Of a stretch of 64,000 bases of DNA, positions 28,337-36,854 are shown piece by piece (the stretch's first letter is position 1; each line of letters begins with the position of its first letter). The position numbers and the translations under genes were made by a program. The notes beneath the pieces are model-generated. The model was not told the DNA's origin, ran no database searches, and saw only the letters and a list, made by a program, of their open reading frames with translations. The DNA lies in assembly GCA_028281325.1 (NCBI GenBank), contig JANQKC010000021.1:62001-126000 (forward strand), written 5' to 3'. Origin of the DNA: Alphaproteobacteria bacterium (GTDB lineage: Bacteria; Pseudomonadota; Alphaproteobacteria; UBA8366).

Positions 28337-29257
28337 TTAGCTGGCCCTACGCTTGCGAAGGTTCTCTTTGATCATTCGCACGATCGGCTCGTATTCCTTG
28401 TGGGTCACGGCGCGATAGGCGCTGGCCTTGCCGTCGGTCAGGGCTTTCCAGGCGGCCGGATCGTCGGCCTTCATGCTCAAGAGAGCCTGCTTGACGTCGG
28501 CCCGCATGTCGGCCGGCATCTTCGTCGACATGGCCCAGGGGCTGGACGGCAGGCGCGGCGACTTCCAAACGATCCGCCACTGGCCCGGCTCGATCATCTT
28601 CTTGCCTTCCATCCGCGTCATGTTCGAGCGCTCTTCGGAGCGATACCACGTCGCCGCAGCGTCGAAGGTGCCGTTCATCAGCGCGACAATGCTGTTTTCA
28701 TGGCTGCCGGAGAAAGCCGTGCTGCCGAAATGCTTGTCCGGGTCGAAGCCGGCTTCGGTCAGGAAGTAGCGCGGCGCCGCATGGCCCGATGTCGAATTCG
28801 GGTCGGCAAAGGCGATCTTTTTGCCCTTGAGGTCCTCGATCGTCTTGAAGGGGCTGTCCTTGCGGACGACCATTACGGCGAAATAGCCGAAGTTACCGTT
28901 GTTGTCGAGCTCGCCGACAAGCGGCTGGATCTCGCCCTTGGTGACGATCCAGGCCTTGGCGTATGACGCAGGTCCGAACCGCGCGACCTCGATCTTACCG
29001 GCCTTCACGCCTTCGATGATGCCGGCATAGTCCGTCGCCGCGCGCCACTTGATCTTTACGTTCAGGGCATTTTCCAGATACGCGCGAACCGGCTTGTAGC
29101 GCTGAAGGCGGTCCGATTCGTTTTCCGACGTGATCACGCCGAGCGTCAGTTCCGGGAATTTCGTCCGCCAGTCGGCGGCCTGGACGCCCGCCGTCAGGCT
29201 GAGGGATGCGAAGGATGCTAGCACCGCCAAGGATGCGGCGCGTCGTGTAAAGGTCAT
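28337..29257 (-). CDS. phnD: Periplasmic phosphonate-binding protein PhnD
   Basis: 306 residues with a signal peptide (MTFTRRAASLAVLASFASLS..., cleavage near VQAADW). The mature protein follows the phosphonate/phosphite-binding family: LTLGVITSENESDRLQRYKP, AATDYAGIIEGVKAGKIEVA, FGPASYAKAW and KGKKIAFADPNSTSGHAAPR in order. The Ser-Thr-Ser-Gly-His run is the phosphonate-binding loop. It delivers phosphonates to PhnE/PhnC and lies between phnC (58-bp gap) and phnE. Confidence 0.94.
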   Translation of the reverse strand: MTFTRRAASLAVLASFASLSLTAGVQAADWRTKFPELTLGVITSENESDRLQRYKPVRAYLENALNVKIKWRAATDYAGIIEGVKAGKIEVARFGPASYAKAWIVTKGEIQPLVGELDNNGNFGYFAVMVVRKDSPFKTIEDLKGKKIAFADPNSTSGHAAPRYFLTEAGFDPDKHFGSTAFSGSHENSIVALMNGTFDAAATWYRSEERSNMTRMEGKKMIEPGQWRIVWKSPRLPSSPWAMSTKMPADMRADVKQALLSMKADDPAAWKALTDGKASAYRAVTHKEYEPIVRMIKENLRKRRAS

Positions 29258-29315
29258 CGTATTCTCCTAGTGTTTGTAAAGGTATTGGTGGTTACGGGGC
29301 GATGCGGCCGTGCCG

Positions 29316-30140
29316 TCACGCGCCCGCGACGGCGACCGCCGCGGCCGGCTTCGGTATGGGCGCGGAAACGGGGATGTCCGGCAATTCGGCGATGCCGGCG
29401 TCTTCGCTTTCCTGACCGTAGATTTCCCGGGCGAGCGACGCGGTGAGATCCTTGGCTTGGCCGTCGAAGACGACGCGCCCGGCCGCCATCCCGATGATGC
29501 GGTCGCAATACTCTTGTGCGGTATCGAGGTGATGCAGGTTCACCATGACGGTGATGCCGTCTTCCCGGTTGATCGTCTGCAGCGCTTCCATGACCCGCGT
29601 TGCGTTGCGCGGATCGAGCGAGGCAATCGGCTCGTCCGCCAACAGAATCTGCGGCTCCTGCATCAACGCCCGCGCGATGGCGACACGCTGTTGCTGGCCG
29701 CCGGACAAGGTTTCGGCGCGTTGCAGCGCCTGCACGTCCATGTCCAAGCGATGCAAGGCCTGAATCGCCAACGCGCGTTCCGCCACCGTGAATTTCTTGA
29801 CGAGCGTCGATAAGGTCGGCCGGTGACCGACACGGCCGATCAGAACGTTGGTGATGACGTCCAGCCGATTCACGAGATTGAATTGCTGGAAGATCATCGC
29901 GCATCGGGAGCGCCATTGCCGAAGGTCCCGCCCGGTGAGGGCCGTGACGTCGACCCCATCGCAGGAAAGCGCCCCGCCGGTCGGGTCGGCGAGGCGATTG
30001 ATCAGCCGTAAGAGAGTTGATTTTCCGGCGCCGGAGCGGCCGATGATACCGACCATCTGGCCGGTCGGAATTTCCAATGACACGTCATCGACCGCTTTCA
30101 CCGTCGAATAATGTTTCGATAGTCCGTCGATCTTCAGCAT
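29316..30140 (-). CDS. phnC: Phosphonate ABC importer ATPase PhnC
   Basis: 274 residues from ATG 30140, chosen because [20 protein letters not shown] is the canonical start; 15 upstream in-frame codons are not conserved. Walker [10 protein letters not shown], signature [10 protein letters not shown] and Walker [13 protein letters not shown] are intact. The C-terminal tail of about 40 residues is Pro/Ala-rich ([16 protein letters not shown]) and unusual. It is the first gene of the leftward phnCDEEN operon and is preceded by a Pho-box-like repeat. Confidence 0.94.
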   Translation of the reverse strand: MLKIDGLSKHYSTVKAVDDVSLEIPTGQMVGIIGRSGAGKSTLLRLINRLADPTGGALSCDGVDVTALTGRDLRQWRSRCAMIFQQFNLVNRLDVITNVLIGRVGHRPTLSTLVKKFTVAERALAIQALHRLDMDVQALQRAETLSGGQQQRVAIARALMQEPQILLADEPIASLDPRNATRVMEALQTINREDGITVMVNLHHLDTAQEYCDRIIGMAAGRVVFDGQAKDLTASLAREIYGQESEDAGIAELPDIPVSAPIPKPAAAVAVAGA

Positions 30141-30231
30141 GCAGCCGGATCCTCTGTAAAGGGAGTTCGGAATATCGACTCCCATTACCTCGGACTATCG
30201 CAGCGCCGTTTGACGGTTGCGTTTAACAAGT

Positions 30232-30260
30232 GTGAAGCTTGCGTAACGCAAATATGACCG
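30232..30260 (-). promoter_or_regulatory. Pho-box-like 11-bp repeats upstream of phnC
   Basis: Read on the minus strand: CGGTCAT-N4-GCGTTAC-N4-GCTTCAC, three heptamers in exact 11-bp register about 90 nt upstream of the phnC ATG. The first matches the PhoB half-site CTGTCAT at 6/7; the others are weaker (about 4/7). The 236-bp gap 30141-30376 otherwise shows no gene. Confidence 0.45.
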
Positions 30261-30376
30261 AACGGTCGCCTTTGGCTCGGCCGTCGTCCCGCCCGGATGA
30301 CGTTTTCGCCAGACCGACGCCCAGGACCAAGAGGGCCGCCGTGCTTCTTTAACGGGTCGCCGCACCGATCCGTCGA

Positions 30377-30910
30377 TCACGGCTCCGGAAGCGTGCCCGC
30401 ATCATGAGCCGATTGTACCGGCGACGAGTCGCGTGGCGGTCGCTTTACGAAAACGCCGGTAATTTCACCGATACGGATTCCGAATTTGCTGACGGTCACG
30501 GAATTGAGCATGAGGCCTTCGTCCTGCAAAAACATGCAGTCGTCGAACTGCAGCGTCAGGCTGCGGTTCGCGAATGCCAGCGTGAATTTATAGCGTAGGC
30601 GCAGCGCATTTCCGTCGACCGTACCCAACGCCGTTCCGACCACGTCATCGGCACGGCCTTCGTAATCGGTCGGACCGGTCTTTTCGATACGCCACGTCCG
30701 TTGCTCGCTGGCGCCGTCGTCATATGCGATACTTTCCTTGAGCGTCAGCGTCTTGCCGTTCCAGTCGCCGTGCGCCGCGATGGTGAATTGCCGCCGGACC
30801 GTTCCGAAACGGTCGCGAAAGATCCCCCAAAAGCGTGTGGTCCCGGCAAAGTACTCTTCCAACCGCAGCGTTTGTTGAGCGTAAGGTTCATCGTTGGGTG
30901 GCACCATCAT
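30377..30910 (-). CDS. DUF3833 family protein lacking a lipoprotein signal
   Basis: 177 residues from ATG 30910, which overlaps the stop of the upstream small membrane protein gene (ATGA); a second ATG follows at once. Family blocks: LEEYFAGTTRFWGIFRDRFG, RRQFTIAAHGDWNGKTLTL, YEGRADDVVGTALG, FDDCMFLQDEGLMLNSVTVS and KFGIRIGEITGVF. DUF3833 proteins are commonly outer-membrane lipoproteins, but here there is no signal peptide or lipobox, so a cytoplasmic or membrane-face location is implied. Function unknown. It is the last gene of the bchG-bchP-tspO transcript. Confidence 0.82.
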   Translation of the reverse strand: MMVPPNDEPYAQQTLRLEEYFAGTTRFWGIFRDRFGTVRRQFTIAAHGDWNGKTLTLKESIAYDDGASEQRTWRIEKTGPTDYEGRADDVVGTALGTVDGNALRLRYKFTLAFANRSLTLQFDDCMFLQDEGLMLNSVTVSKFGIRIGEITGVFVKRPPRDSSPVQSAHDAGTLPEP

Positions 30911-31182
30911 GCGCTCTTCACGCGTCCGCGTGCCCACAGGCTCGCAAGATGGGCCGCCAAGGCCCCGGACAGACAGAGCGCCACCCACATCCAGGAAAGA
31001 TCACGCAACGCGCAGCGAAGCGCCAACAAAAGGAAGAGGCCGGCGGCGATACCGCTCAAGACGTCGACACAAAACACCCTGGTGCCGGTGATGGTCTGCC
31101 AGGCCAGCAAGCCAACCATCTCAAGCACCAGCAAGGCGATGACCCAGTCGACGATCCGGCCTGACACGAACAAATCTTCCAT
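30907..31182 (-). CDS. Small three-helix membrane protein of unknown function
   Basis: 91 residues, starting MEDLFVSGRIVDWVIALLVL. Three hydrophobic segments (about 10-30, 38-57 and 64-84) are joined by short charged loops; the C-terminus (RGRVKSA) is basic and probably cytoplasmic. Not matched to a named family. It lies 34 bp downstream of tspO and overlaps the DUF3833 gene by 4 bp, so all three are likely made together with bchP. Confidence 0.75.
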   Translation of the reverse strand: MEDLFVSGRIVDWVIALLVLEMVGLLAWQTITGTRVFCVDVLSGIAAGLFLLLALRCALRDLSWMWVALCLSGALAAHLASLWARGRVKSA

Positions 31183-31216
31183 GGTTGCAGTTTCCCGGTA
31201 GCGCGACCGTGCGCGG

Positions 31217-31714
31217 TCAAACGTTGCCGAACGGCGCGTTGAGTTTCACGACCGACAGATTGAGCGCGGCTGCGAAGGTCACCCAAGCCAAATACGGCGT
31301 CAAAAGCCAACATGCGGCCCTGGAGAATCGAAACAGCAGGACGGCAAGCATCAGGATCGAGAGCCAAAGCAGGCAAACTTCGAGCAATGCCCAATCAGGG
31401 CGCTTGGCGCTAAAAAACAGCCAGCTCCAAAATACGTTGAGCGCCGCATTCAAACAGAAGAGCCCGACCACCCACCTGCGGACGATCTTATGCGGCGCGG
31501 CCCGCCATGCGGTCGCGGCCGACAGCGCGGTGAGACCGAAGATCAGCGTCCAGGCAGGCCCGAACAGCCAATCGGGCGGTTTCCAGTCGGGTTGGCGCAG
31601 GTCCAAATACCACGGTCCGATATCGGTCATCATCCCGCCCAACATCGCGACCGCCAGTGCAGCGGTCCCGGCAACGACGACCGGCGTCCAACGCGGATGG
31701 TACCGTCGGATCAC
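31217..31714 (-). CDS. tspO: TspO/MBR-type tryptophan-rich sensory protein
   Basis: 165 residues if translation begins at the GTG at 31714, which overlaps the bchP stop (GTGA). This gives the usual family length and start (IRRYHPRW); the frame extends about 34 codons into bchP without homology. Five TM helices with TspO signatures GPWYLDLRQPDWKPPDWLFG, PAWTLIFG, NVFWSWLFFSAKRPDWALLE and WVTFAAALNLSVVKLN. TspO binds porphyrins and in Rhodobacter modulates photosynthesis gene expression and tetrapyrrole traffic. Here it is coupled to the late bacteriochlorophyll gene bchP. Confidence 0.88.
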   Translation of the reverse strand: MIRRYHPRWTPVVVAGTAALAVAMLGGMMTDIGPWYLDLRQPDWKPPDWLFGPAWTLIFGLTALSAATAWRAAPHKIVRRWVVGLFCLNAALNVFWSWLFFSAKRPDWALLEVCLLWLSILMLAVLLFRFSRAACWLLTPYLAWVTFAAALNLSVVKLNAPFGNV

Positions 31715-32910
31715 GGAGAAACGAGGCCGCACATATGCGCAAGGTCCTTGAAGAAAATCCGCACATGCGCCAGCGGTTTTGCCCGCACCAGTTCTTTGTT
31801 CATATAGGCCTGCCACGTCAGATGCTGGACGTCGGGGTCGCGGCAGATGCTGACAAACCGTTCACGCCGGCTATCGGTCTTGTACCAATACCCTTGCATG
31901 ATTCCGAGAATCCAGAACACGCGGCCATGCGCCTTCATGAATCGCTTGCGGGCGCGGCGGAGGGCGCGCGCGTCTCCCGTCGCCAGGAACTCGCCGGCCG
32001 CCTCCGCGCCCATTTGGCCACAACACATCGCGTAGTAGATTCCTTCGCCCGACGCGGGCGCCACAACACCGGCGGCGTCGCCGACCAGCAGGACGTTCCG
32101 CCCGTCGTCCCAACGCCGCAGCGGCTTCAGCGGTATCGGCGCACCTTCGCGCCGGACGGTATGCTTCGCATCCAACCCGGTGTCGCCGCGCAACGTCGCG
32201 ACCGCGCCGCGCAGCGAGAAGCCCTTGTTCGCACTGCCGACGCCGACGCTGGTATGCTTCCCATGCGGGAACACCCAGGCATAGAAATCCGGCGATAGCT
32301 TGCCCTGGTACAAGACATCGCATCGGGTTCCATCGAAGTCGCCGACGCCATCTTCCGGCGATTCGATGATTTCGTGATAGGCAAAGACGAAAGGCATTTC
32401 CTCCGCGCCGGGAATCGCCTGCCGGGCGACGGCGGACCGCGCGCCATCGGCGCCGATCACCACGCGGGCGCGCGCTTGCTTAAGGGTGCCGCCGCCCTTT
32501 TCCCCCTTTGGTTCGAAATGAATGATCGTCGTTCCATCGGATTGATGCTCGAAATGCCTGAACCGGCCGTCATACCGCGTGACGCCACATGTCGCGGCGC
32601 GGGTGCGCAGCCATTCGTCGAACACGTCGCGATCGACCATGCCCACGTAACCACCGTCGATCGGCATATCGACCTTGCGGTCGGTCGGCGACACCATGCG
32701 CGCCGAGGTGACGCGGGCCACCAACAGCGACTGCGGAATGGCGAAATCGCGGATGAGCCGCGGCGGGATCGCACCGCCGCAGGGCTTAATGCGGCCCGCC
32801 CGATCCAGGAGCATGACCGAGTAACCGCTGCGCGCCAATTCCGTTGCGGCCGTAGCGCCCGCCGGGCCGCCGCCGATCACAACGGCATCGTAGCTTTCAA
32901 TCGCAGTCAT
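31711..32910 (-). CDS. bchP: Geranylgeranyl reductase BchP
   Basis: 399 residues. Flavoprotein that reduces the geranylgeranyl tail of bacteriochlorophyll to phytyl at the membrane. N-terminal FAD-binding motif VVIGGGPAGATAATELARSG, then KPCGGAIPPRLI, the second FAD motif VVIGADGARSAVARQAIPGA and the C-terminal GDAAGVVAPASGEGIYYAM. Length and order are standard. It lies 19 bp after the PucC-family gene in the bchG operon and ends in a GTGA overlap with tspO. Confidence 0.96.
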   Translation of the reverse strand: MTAIESYDAVVIGGGPAGATAATELARSGYSVMLLDRAGRIKPCGGAIPPRLIRDFAIPQSLLVARVTSARMVSPTDRKVDMPIDGGYVGMVDRDVFDEWLRTRAATCGVTRYDGRFRHFEHQSDGTTIIHFEPKGEKGGGTLKQARARVVIGADGARSAVARQAIPGAEEMPFVFAYHEIIESPEDGVGDFDGTRCDVLYQGKLSPDFYAWVFPHGKHTSVGVGSANKGFSLRGAVATLRGDTGLDAKHTVRREGAPIPLKPLRRWDDGRNVLLVGDAAGVVAPASGEGIYYAMCCGQMGAEAAGEFLATGDARALRRARKRFMKAHGRVFWILGIMQGYWYKTDSRRERFVSICRDPDVQHLTWQAYMNKELVRAKPLAHVRIFFKDLAHMCGLVSP

Positions 32911-32929
32911 GGTCCTGATCCTCTCCCGT

Positions 32930-34288
32930 TCAGTTTCGGCTTAGGTTCACGGCATAGGGGTCACTGGAAATGGCCGAACGACGCGACGCCGCGGTTGGGC
33001 TTCGCGTGCTGATGTTCGCGGCAAGCTTTGCCGCCACCACGAAAAGCATCGCTTCCGACGAAAAGACGATGGCATAGGCCGTAACCGGCGAGCCGAGCAG
33101 ATACCGCGTCAGGTCGATCGCCGCCGCTCCGAGAAAACCGCCGAGACCGAACGCGATCGCCTGCGCGGCGCCCCACAGTCCCATACGAACGCCTTCGCGG
33201 TTGCCGCGCCCGGCGTTGACCAAGGCCATCATCGAGCCGATGGCCGCCACCGCAAAGGCGCCGTTCGCGACCCCTAAGATGAAGACGGATGTGCGGAGCG
33301 GCCAGGCCGGTCCGACGAAACCCGACGCCGCCAACCCGAAAAGCGCCAGTCCGGACGCGATGCATCCGCCGATCATCCAACTGGTCATCGTTCCGAAGCG
33401 GTTGCGGCCCAGTGGACTGCAGGCGAGGGCGACGGCGATCATGCCGACCAGCACGCCCCCATGTTGCACGCCCGCGAGCGTCGTCGATTCGCCCGGAGAG
33501 TATCCGAAGACGAGGCCGGCGAACGGTTCCAGGATGAGATCCTGTCCGCTGTAGGCCAGCATCGAGACGAAAACGAAGATCGAAAACCGGCGGGCGGTCG
33601 GCTCGCTCCAGACCTGACGCATGGCATCCCGGAAACTCGGATGCGGCGGCGCATCCAGGGACCGTGCCCGCGTGGGGGCCAGAACGCGGTCGCCTTCGAC
33701 ATTCCACACGGCGAAGATAGTAACCAGGACGGCGACGCCCGAGACGACCGCCGTGACGGCAATCAACCGCGCCGGCGTGAACGGATCGAGCCAATGCCCG
33801 GCGAGGCCCGCGGTAAGCGCAAACCCTGCGATCATCATGACCCAGACGACCGTTGCGGCCGGCGCCTTGCGGGCGTCGTCGACCCGTTTCGCCAACAGGA
33901 CGAGCAAGGACGTCCCCGATGCGCCGACGCCGGCGCCGATCGCCGCGAAGGCAACGACGGCGAGGGCAATGCCGCCGATCGGATTGCTGCCCATCCAGGC
34001 AGTGCCCGCCGCGGCGGCCACACCGCCCAGGGCAAGAACGCCCATGCCGCCGATTATCCAAGGGGTCCGCCGCCCGCCGACATCCGACCCATGCCCCATG
34101 CGCGGCCGAAGGATCTGCACCGCATAATGGAGTGCGACCAGCACTCCCGGCAGCATCGCGGGCAACATATGCTCGACGACCATGACCCGGTTCATCGTCG
34201 ACGTGGTCAACACGACGATCGCCCCGAGCGACGTCTGCACGAGGCCCAACCGGAAAATGCCGAACCAGCTGAGAGGTTGCTGCGTCAT
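32930..34288 (-). CDS. PucC-family (BCH2/ORF428-type) MFS protein
   Basis: 452 residues from ATG 34288 (4-bp overlap with bchG). Twelve-TM protein of the PucC family, the branch always found between bchG and bchP in proteobacterial photosynthesis clusters. Diagnostic stretches are LSWFGIFRLGLVQTSLGAIV, TSTMNRVMVVE, RRTPWIIGGMGVLALGG, DLILEPFAGLVFGYSPGEST and GLWGAAQAIAFGLGGFLGA. It is thought to handle bacteriochlorophyll delivery or antenna assembly, but its exact substrate is not known. It is paralogous to lhaA at 46918. Confidence 0.93.
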   Translation of the reverse strand: MTQQPLSWFGIFRLGLVQTSLGAIVVLTTSTMNRVMVVEHMLPAMLPGVLVALHYAVQILRPRMGHGSDVGGRRTPWIIGGMGVLALGGVAAAAGTAWMGSNPIGGIALAVVAFAAIGAGVGASGTSLLVLLAKRVDDARKAPAATVVWVMMIAGFALTAGLAGHWLDPFTPARLIAVTAVVSGVAVLVTIFAVWNVEGDRVLAPTRARSLDAPPHPSFRDAMRQVWSEPTARRFSIFVFVSMLAYSGQDLILEPFAGLVFGYSPGESTTLAGVQHGGVLVGMIAVALACSPLGRNRFGTMTSWMIGGCIASGLALFGLAASGFVGPAWPLRTSVFILGVANGAFAVAAIGSMMALVNAGRGNREGVRMGLWGAAQAIAFGLGGFLGAAAIDLTRYLLGSPVTAYAIVFSSEAMLFVVAAKLAANISTRSPTAASRRSAISSDPYAVNLSRN

Positions 34289-35208
34289 TCGGCGGCTCCC
34301 ACAAGGGGCGCCACGGCAAAGGCGCTGACGAGCATGCCGAACACGTAGAGCGTGGTGCCGGTGCCGTTGTACCACGGCGCCAAGCCGCGCGGGTCCGTCA
34401 AGAACCGCGCCATGAGCACGAACTGGACGATCAAAAAGAGTCCAACGATACCGGCATGGATGGGGCGGCCCCAGTCCAGCAGCAAGGCGATGACGACAAT
34501 CTGCGGCGCCGCCATGACGGCGCAGGCGACGCGCGCCGCCCAGGTCGGGCCGAGTTGCACGGGCAGCGACCGAATGCCCATGCGCCGGTCGCCGACAATC
34601 GCCTTGAAATCGTTCAGCGTCATGATGCCGTGCGCGCCGAAACTGTACAGCGCCGCAAGCAGGATGATGCGCCAGTCCGGGATGGCCGCGGCCATGATCG
34701 CCGCGCCGGTGAACCAGGCCAGACCTTCGTAGCAAATCGCGACCGCGCCGTTGCCCCACCAGCCGTTGCGTTTCAAACGGAAGGGCGGCGCGCTGTACGC
34801 CCAGGCCAGGACAAGGCCGACAACGGTGGCGGCGGCGACCGCGGGGCCAAGAAGCGCGGCGACGACGAGGGACAAAGCGCTCCAGATCATCGCGATATAC
34901 AGCCCCCAACGTCCGGGAATCCGGCCGGACGGTATGGGGCGGTCCGGCTCGTTGATCGCGTCGACATGCCGGTCGTACCAATCGTTGATCGCCTGGCTCA
35001 TCCCGCACACCAATGGTCCGGCAAGGACCACACCCGCCACGATGACATGCCAACGGTCCAGGCTCGCCGCGCCCGACGAGACAACACCACAGCCGAACGC
35101 CCACATCGGGGCGAACCAGGTTATCGGCTTGAGAAGTTCAACGACCGCCAGCGGCTTCGGCCGGGCCGACAATGCCGAGGGGAGTCTATTCGACGCCGTA
35201 TTTGACAT
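34285..35208 (-). CDS. bchG: Bacteriochlorophyll synthase BchG
   Basis: 307 residues from ATG 35208. UbiA-family membrane prenyltransferase that esterifies bacteriochlorophyllide a with geranylgeranyl diphosphate. Active-site motifs are INDWYDRHVDAINEPDRPIP and LNDFKAIVGDRRMGIRSLP. The start gives the normal 27 residues before the conserved LLKPITWFAPMWAFGCG. A TTG 12 codons upstream coincides with the predicted -35 box and is not used here. No Shine-Dalgarno is visible, and the predicted transcription start falls on the ATG itself. First gene of the leftward operon. Confidence 0.95.
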   Translation of the reverse strand: MSNTASNRLPSALSARPKPLAVVELLKPITWFAPMWAFGCGVVSSGAASLDRWHVIVAGVVLAGPLVCGMSQAINDWYDRHVDAINEPDRPIPSGRIPGRWGLYIAMIWSALSLVVAALLGPAVAAATVVGLVLAWAYSAPPFRLKRNGWWGNGAVAICYEGLAWFTGAAIMAAAIPDWRIILLAALYSFGAHGIMTLNDFKAIVGDRRMGIRSLPVQLGPTWAARVACAVMAAPQIVVIALLLDWGRPIHAGIVGLFLIVQFVLMARFLTDPRGLAPWYNGTGTTLYVFGMLVSAFAVAPLVGAAE

Positions 35209-35212
35209 AAGA

Positions 35213-35282
35213 AGAATGCTAGGTGTGACATAATTTAATGTCAAGCAACCTTTACATTCTTAAGTGTAAAGTTATATTTCCA
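35213..35282. promoter_or_regulatory. Array of PpsR/CrtJ binding sites upstream of bchG
   Basis: Central site TGT-N12-ACA at 35239-35256 (perfect consensus). Eight bp further from bchG is TGT-N12-CCA at 35265-35282 (one mismatch). Eight bp on the bchG side is a half-site ending in ACA at 35228-35230 that covers the -10 region. The 8-bp gaps match the spacing known for cooperative CrtJ binding. Overlapping hairpin arms TGACAT/ATGTCA and CTTTACA/TGTAAAG result from this arrangement. The rest of the 177-bp gap holds nothing else recognised. Confidence 0.75.
35216..35244 (-). promoter_or_regulatory. Predicted sigma-70 promoter of bchG
   Basis: On the minus strand TTGACA (35244-35239), exact 17-nt spacer, TAGCAT (35221-35216), then only TCTTCTT before ATG 35208. 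The -35 hexamer is the end of a perfect PpsR palindrome. Transcription would begin at or within a base or two of the initiation codon. Confidence 0.65.
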
Positions 35283-35385
35283 TTCCGTCGGCCATGATGC
35301 GACGGCCGTGATGGAGAGACCACTCACGCGGACCCGGCTTCAGGCCAATGAGCCGTTCAAATTGGGATATGTCGACGGCGGTCGG

Positions 35386-36801
35386 TCACTTATCGTCGAT
35401 CGTGCTGAGTTCGCCCAGCCCGTGTCGATGCAATTTCGAGTACAGGCTCTGCCGGCTGAGACCCAACACCTCGGCGGCCGAGGCGCGGTTGTCGCCGGTC
35501 AGCTCCAGCGCCGCTTCGATGCACAAGCGCTCGATCATATCGGTGGTTTCTTGCACCACCTGTTTTAGCGGGACACGGCCGACCAGTTCCGTCAGCTGAT
35601 CGACGGATTTCGGCAACGCCGACGACTTCGTCGTCGGCGCGGGAAGCCGACGGCCGACATTGCGAAACGTGAAACCGAGGCAGGGATGCTCGCCGGCTAA
35701 GACCGCGACGCCGGAAATTTCCACGTCGGCGGTCGCACCGTATTCCCCTTGCATCGTGGTCGCAAAAAGCTTCACGGTCCCGTGTTCGCGAAGTTTCGAG
35801 ATCAGAACATTGATGTCGACGCCCGACCGCCCCAACCAACGATCCAACGGATGGCCGATAACCTGCCGCTCGGCGACGAGTTGCGCCAAATCCAAGAACG
35901 CCTGGTTCGCCGTCAGGACACGGCCATCCATATCGGTGACGACGAAGCCGTCCGGAACCCGTTCGATCACGTCGAGAAGGTGCGATTGTTCGCGGGTCAA
36001 AGCGTCGGCGCGGCGGCCGTCTTGCGATGCAAGGCGAACAAGGAAATACGAGTCGCTGTCTTGGCGAAACAACGCCGCGGATAAGACGCACTCTATACCG
36101 CCGGTTCGGGACCGAACGACGATACTGTCACCCTCGCCGGTAGCCTCAACCGTGGACAGATAAGCCTCCAGTGGCTTGCGGCTCGCCGAGTCGAACACTC
36201 TGGCGAAAGCGCTGCCGACAACCTTATTGGGAATCTGAGACAGGAGCGCGCCGGCCGCCGGGTTGATTTCCACCACCTTGAGAGTCGCGGTATCGACGAT
36301 GAGGACCGCCTCGGAAGCGAGTTGAAAAAGCAGGCGATAGCGCGTTTCCGCGCTGCGTAACCGCTCGTATTCGCGCTCCATCGATTGTTGCGCGTCCACC
36401 AAGCGCTGCTGCAGCATGGCAACCGCCCGCAATTCCCGACCCACGGCAACGATCCGGCTCTTACGGCCAACGGAAACGGCGTTGTACAACACCGGCAGAT
36501 CGTTCCCGGATGGCGACGGATGGTTCAACTGCCGCCAGCGCGGCGCGTCCTTGGAGATCGCGCTTTCCAACAGCGCTTCCACCTTGGGACGGCTTTCGAT
36601 CGTGACGACTTCATCCCACCGGCGGCCAATCCATTTTTCGGATTCTTCGTCGGCAAGGTCTTCGTTGCCGACGGCGACGTCCTTAATCACGCCGCTCGCG
36701 TTCATGATGAGAACGATGTCCGCCGCGGTCGCAACCAAGGTCGCCGTTGCCTCAGCATCAAGACCACCTAGTGATTTTTCCGGTGCTGTAAAGTACTGCA
36801 A
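35386..36801 (-). CDS. ppsR: PpsR/CrtJ photosynthesis repressor, cysteine-containing copy
   Basis: 471 residues. Order: N-terminal PAS-like domain (about 14-120), Q-linker helix (VAMLQQRLVDAQQSMEREYE), PAS1 (about 150-255), PAS2 (about 275-382) and a Fis-type HTH (about 424-462, ASAAEVLGLSRQSLYSKLHR). It represses bch, puc and crt genes by binding TGT-N12-ACA. Cysteines are C238, C374 and C427; C427 at the HTH corresponds to the redox cysteine of Rhodobacter PpsR/CrtJ. The start is TTG 36801 with GAGG just upstream; no in-frame ATG/GTG precedes it. It lies 53 bp after aerR on the same strand, so the pair is an operon. Confidence 0.95.
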   Translation of the reverse strand: MQYFTAPEKSLGGLDAEATATLVATAADIVLIMNASGVIKDVAVGNEDLADEESEKWIGRRWDEVVTIESRPKVEALLESAISKDAPRWRQLNHPSPSGNDLPVLYNAVSVGRKSRIVAVGRELRAVAMLQQRLVDAQQSMEREYERLRSAETRYRLLFQLASEAVLIVDTATLKVVEINPAAGALLSQIPNKVVGSAFARVFDSASRKPLEAYLSTVEATGEGDSIVVRSRTGGIECVLSAALFRQDSDSYFLVRLASQDGRRADALTREQSHLLDVIERVPDGFVVTDMDGRVLTANQAFLDLAQLVAERQVIGHPLDRWLGRSGVDINVLISKLREHGTVKLFATTMQGEYGATADVEISGVAVLAGEHPCLGFTFRNVGRRLPAPTTKSSALPKSVDQLTELVGRVPLKQVVQETTDMIERLCIEAALELTGDNRASAAEVLGLSRQSLYSKLHRHGLGELSTIDDK

Positions 36802-36854
36802 CTGCGCCTCATGACCCGCGGACGAGGTCCTAGATTTACAAATGAACGCCGGCT

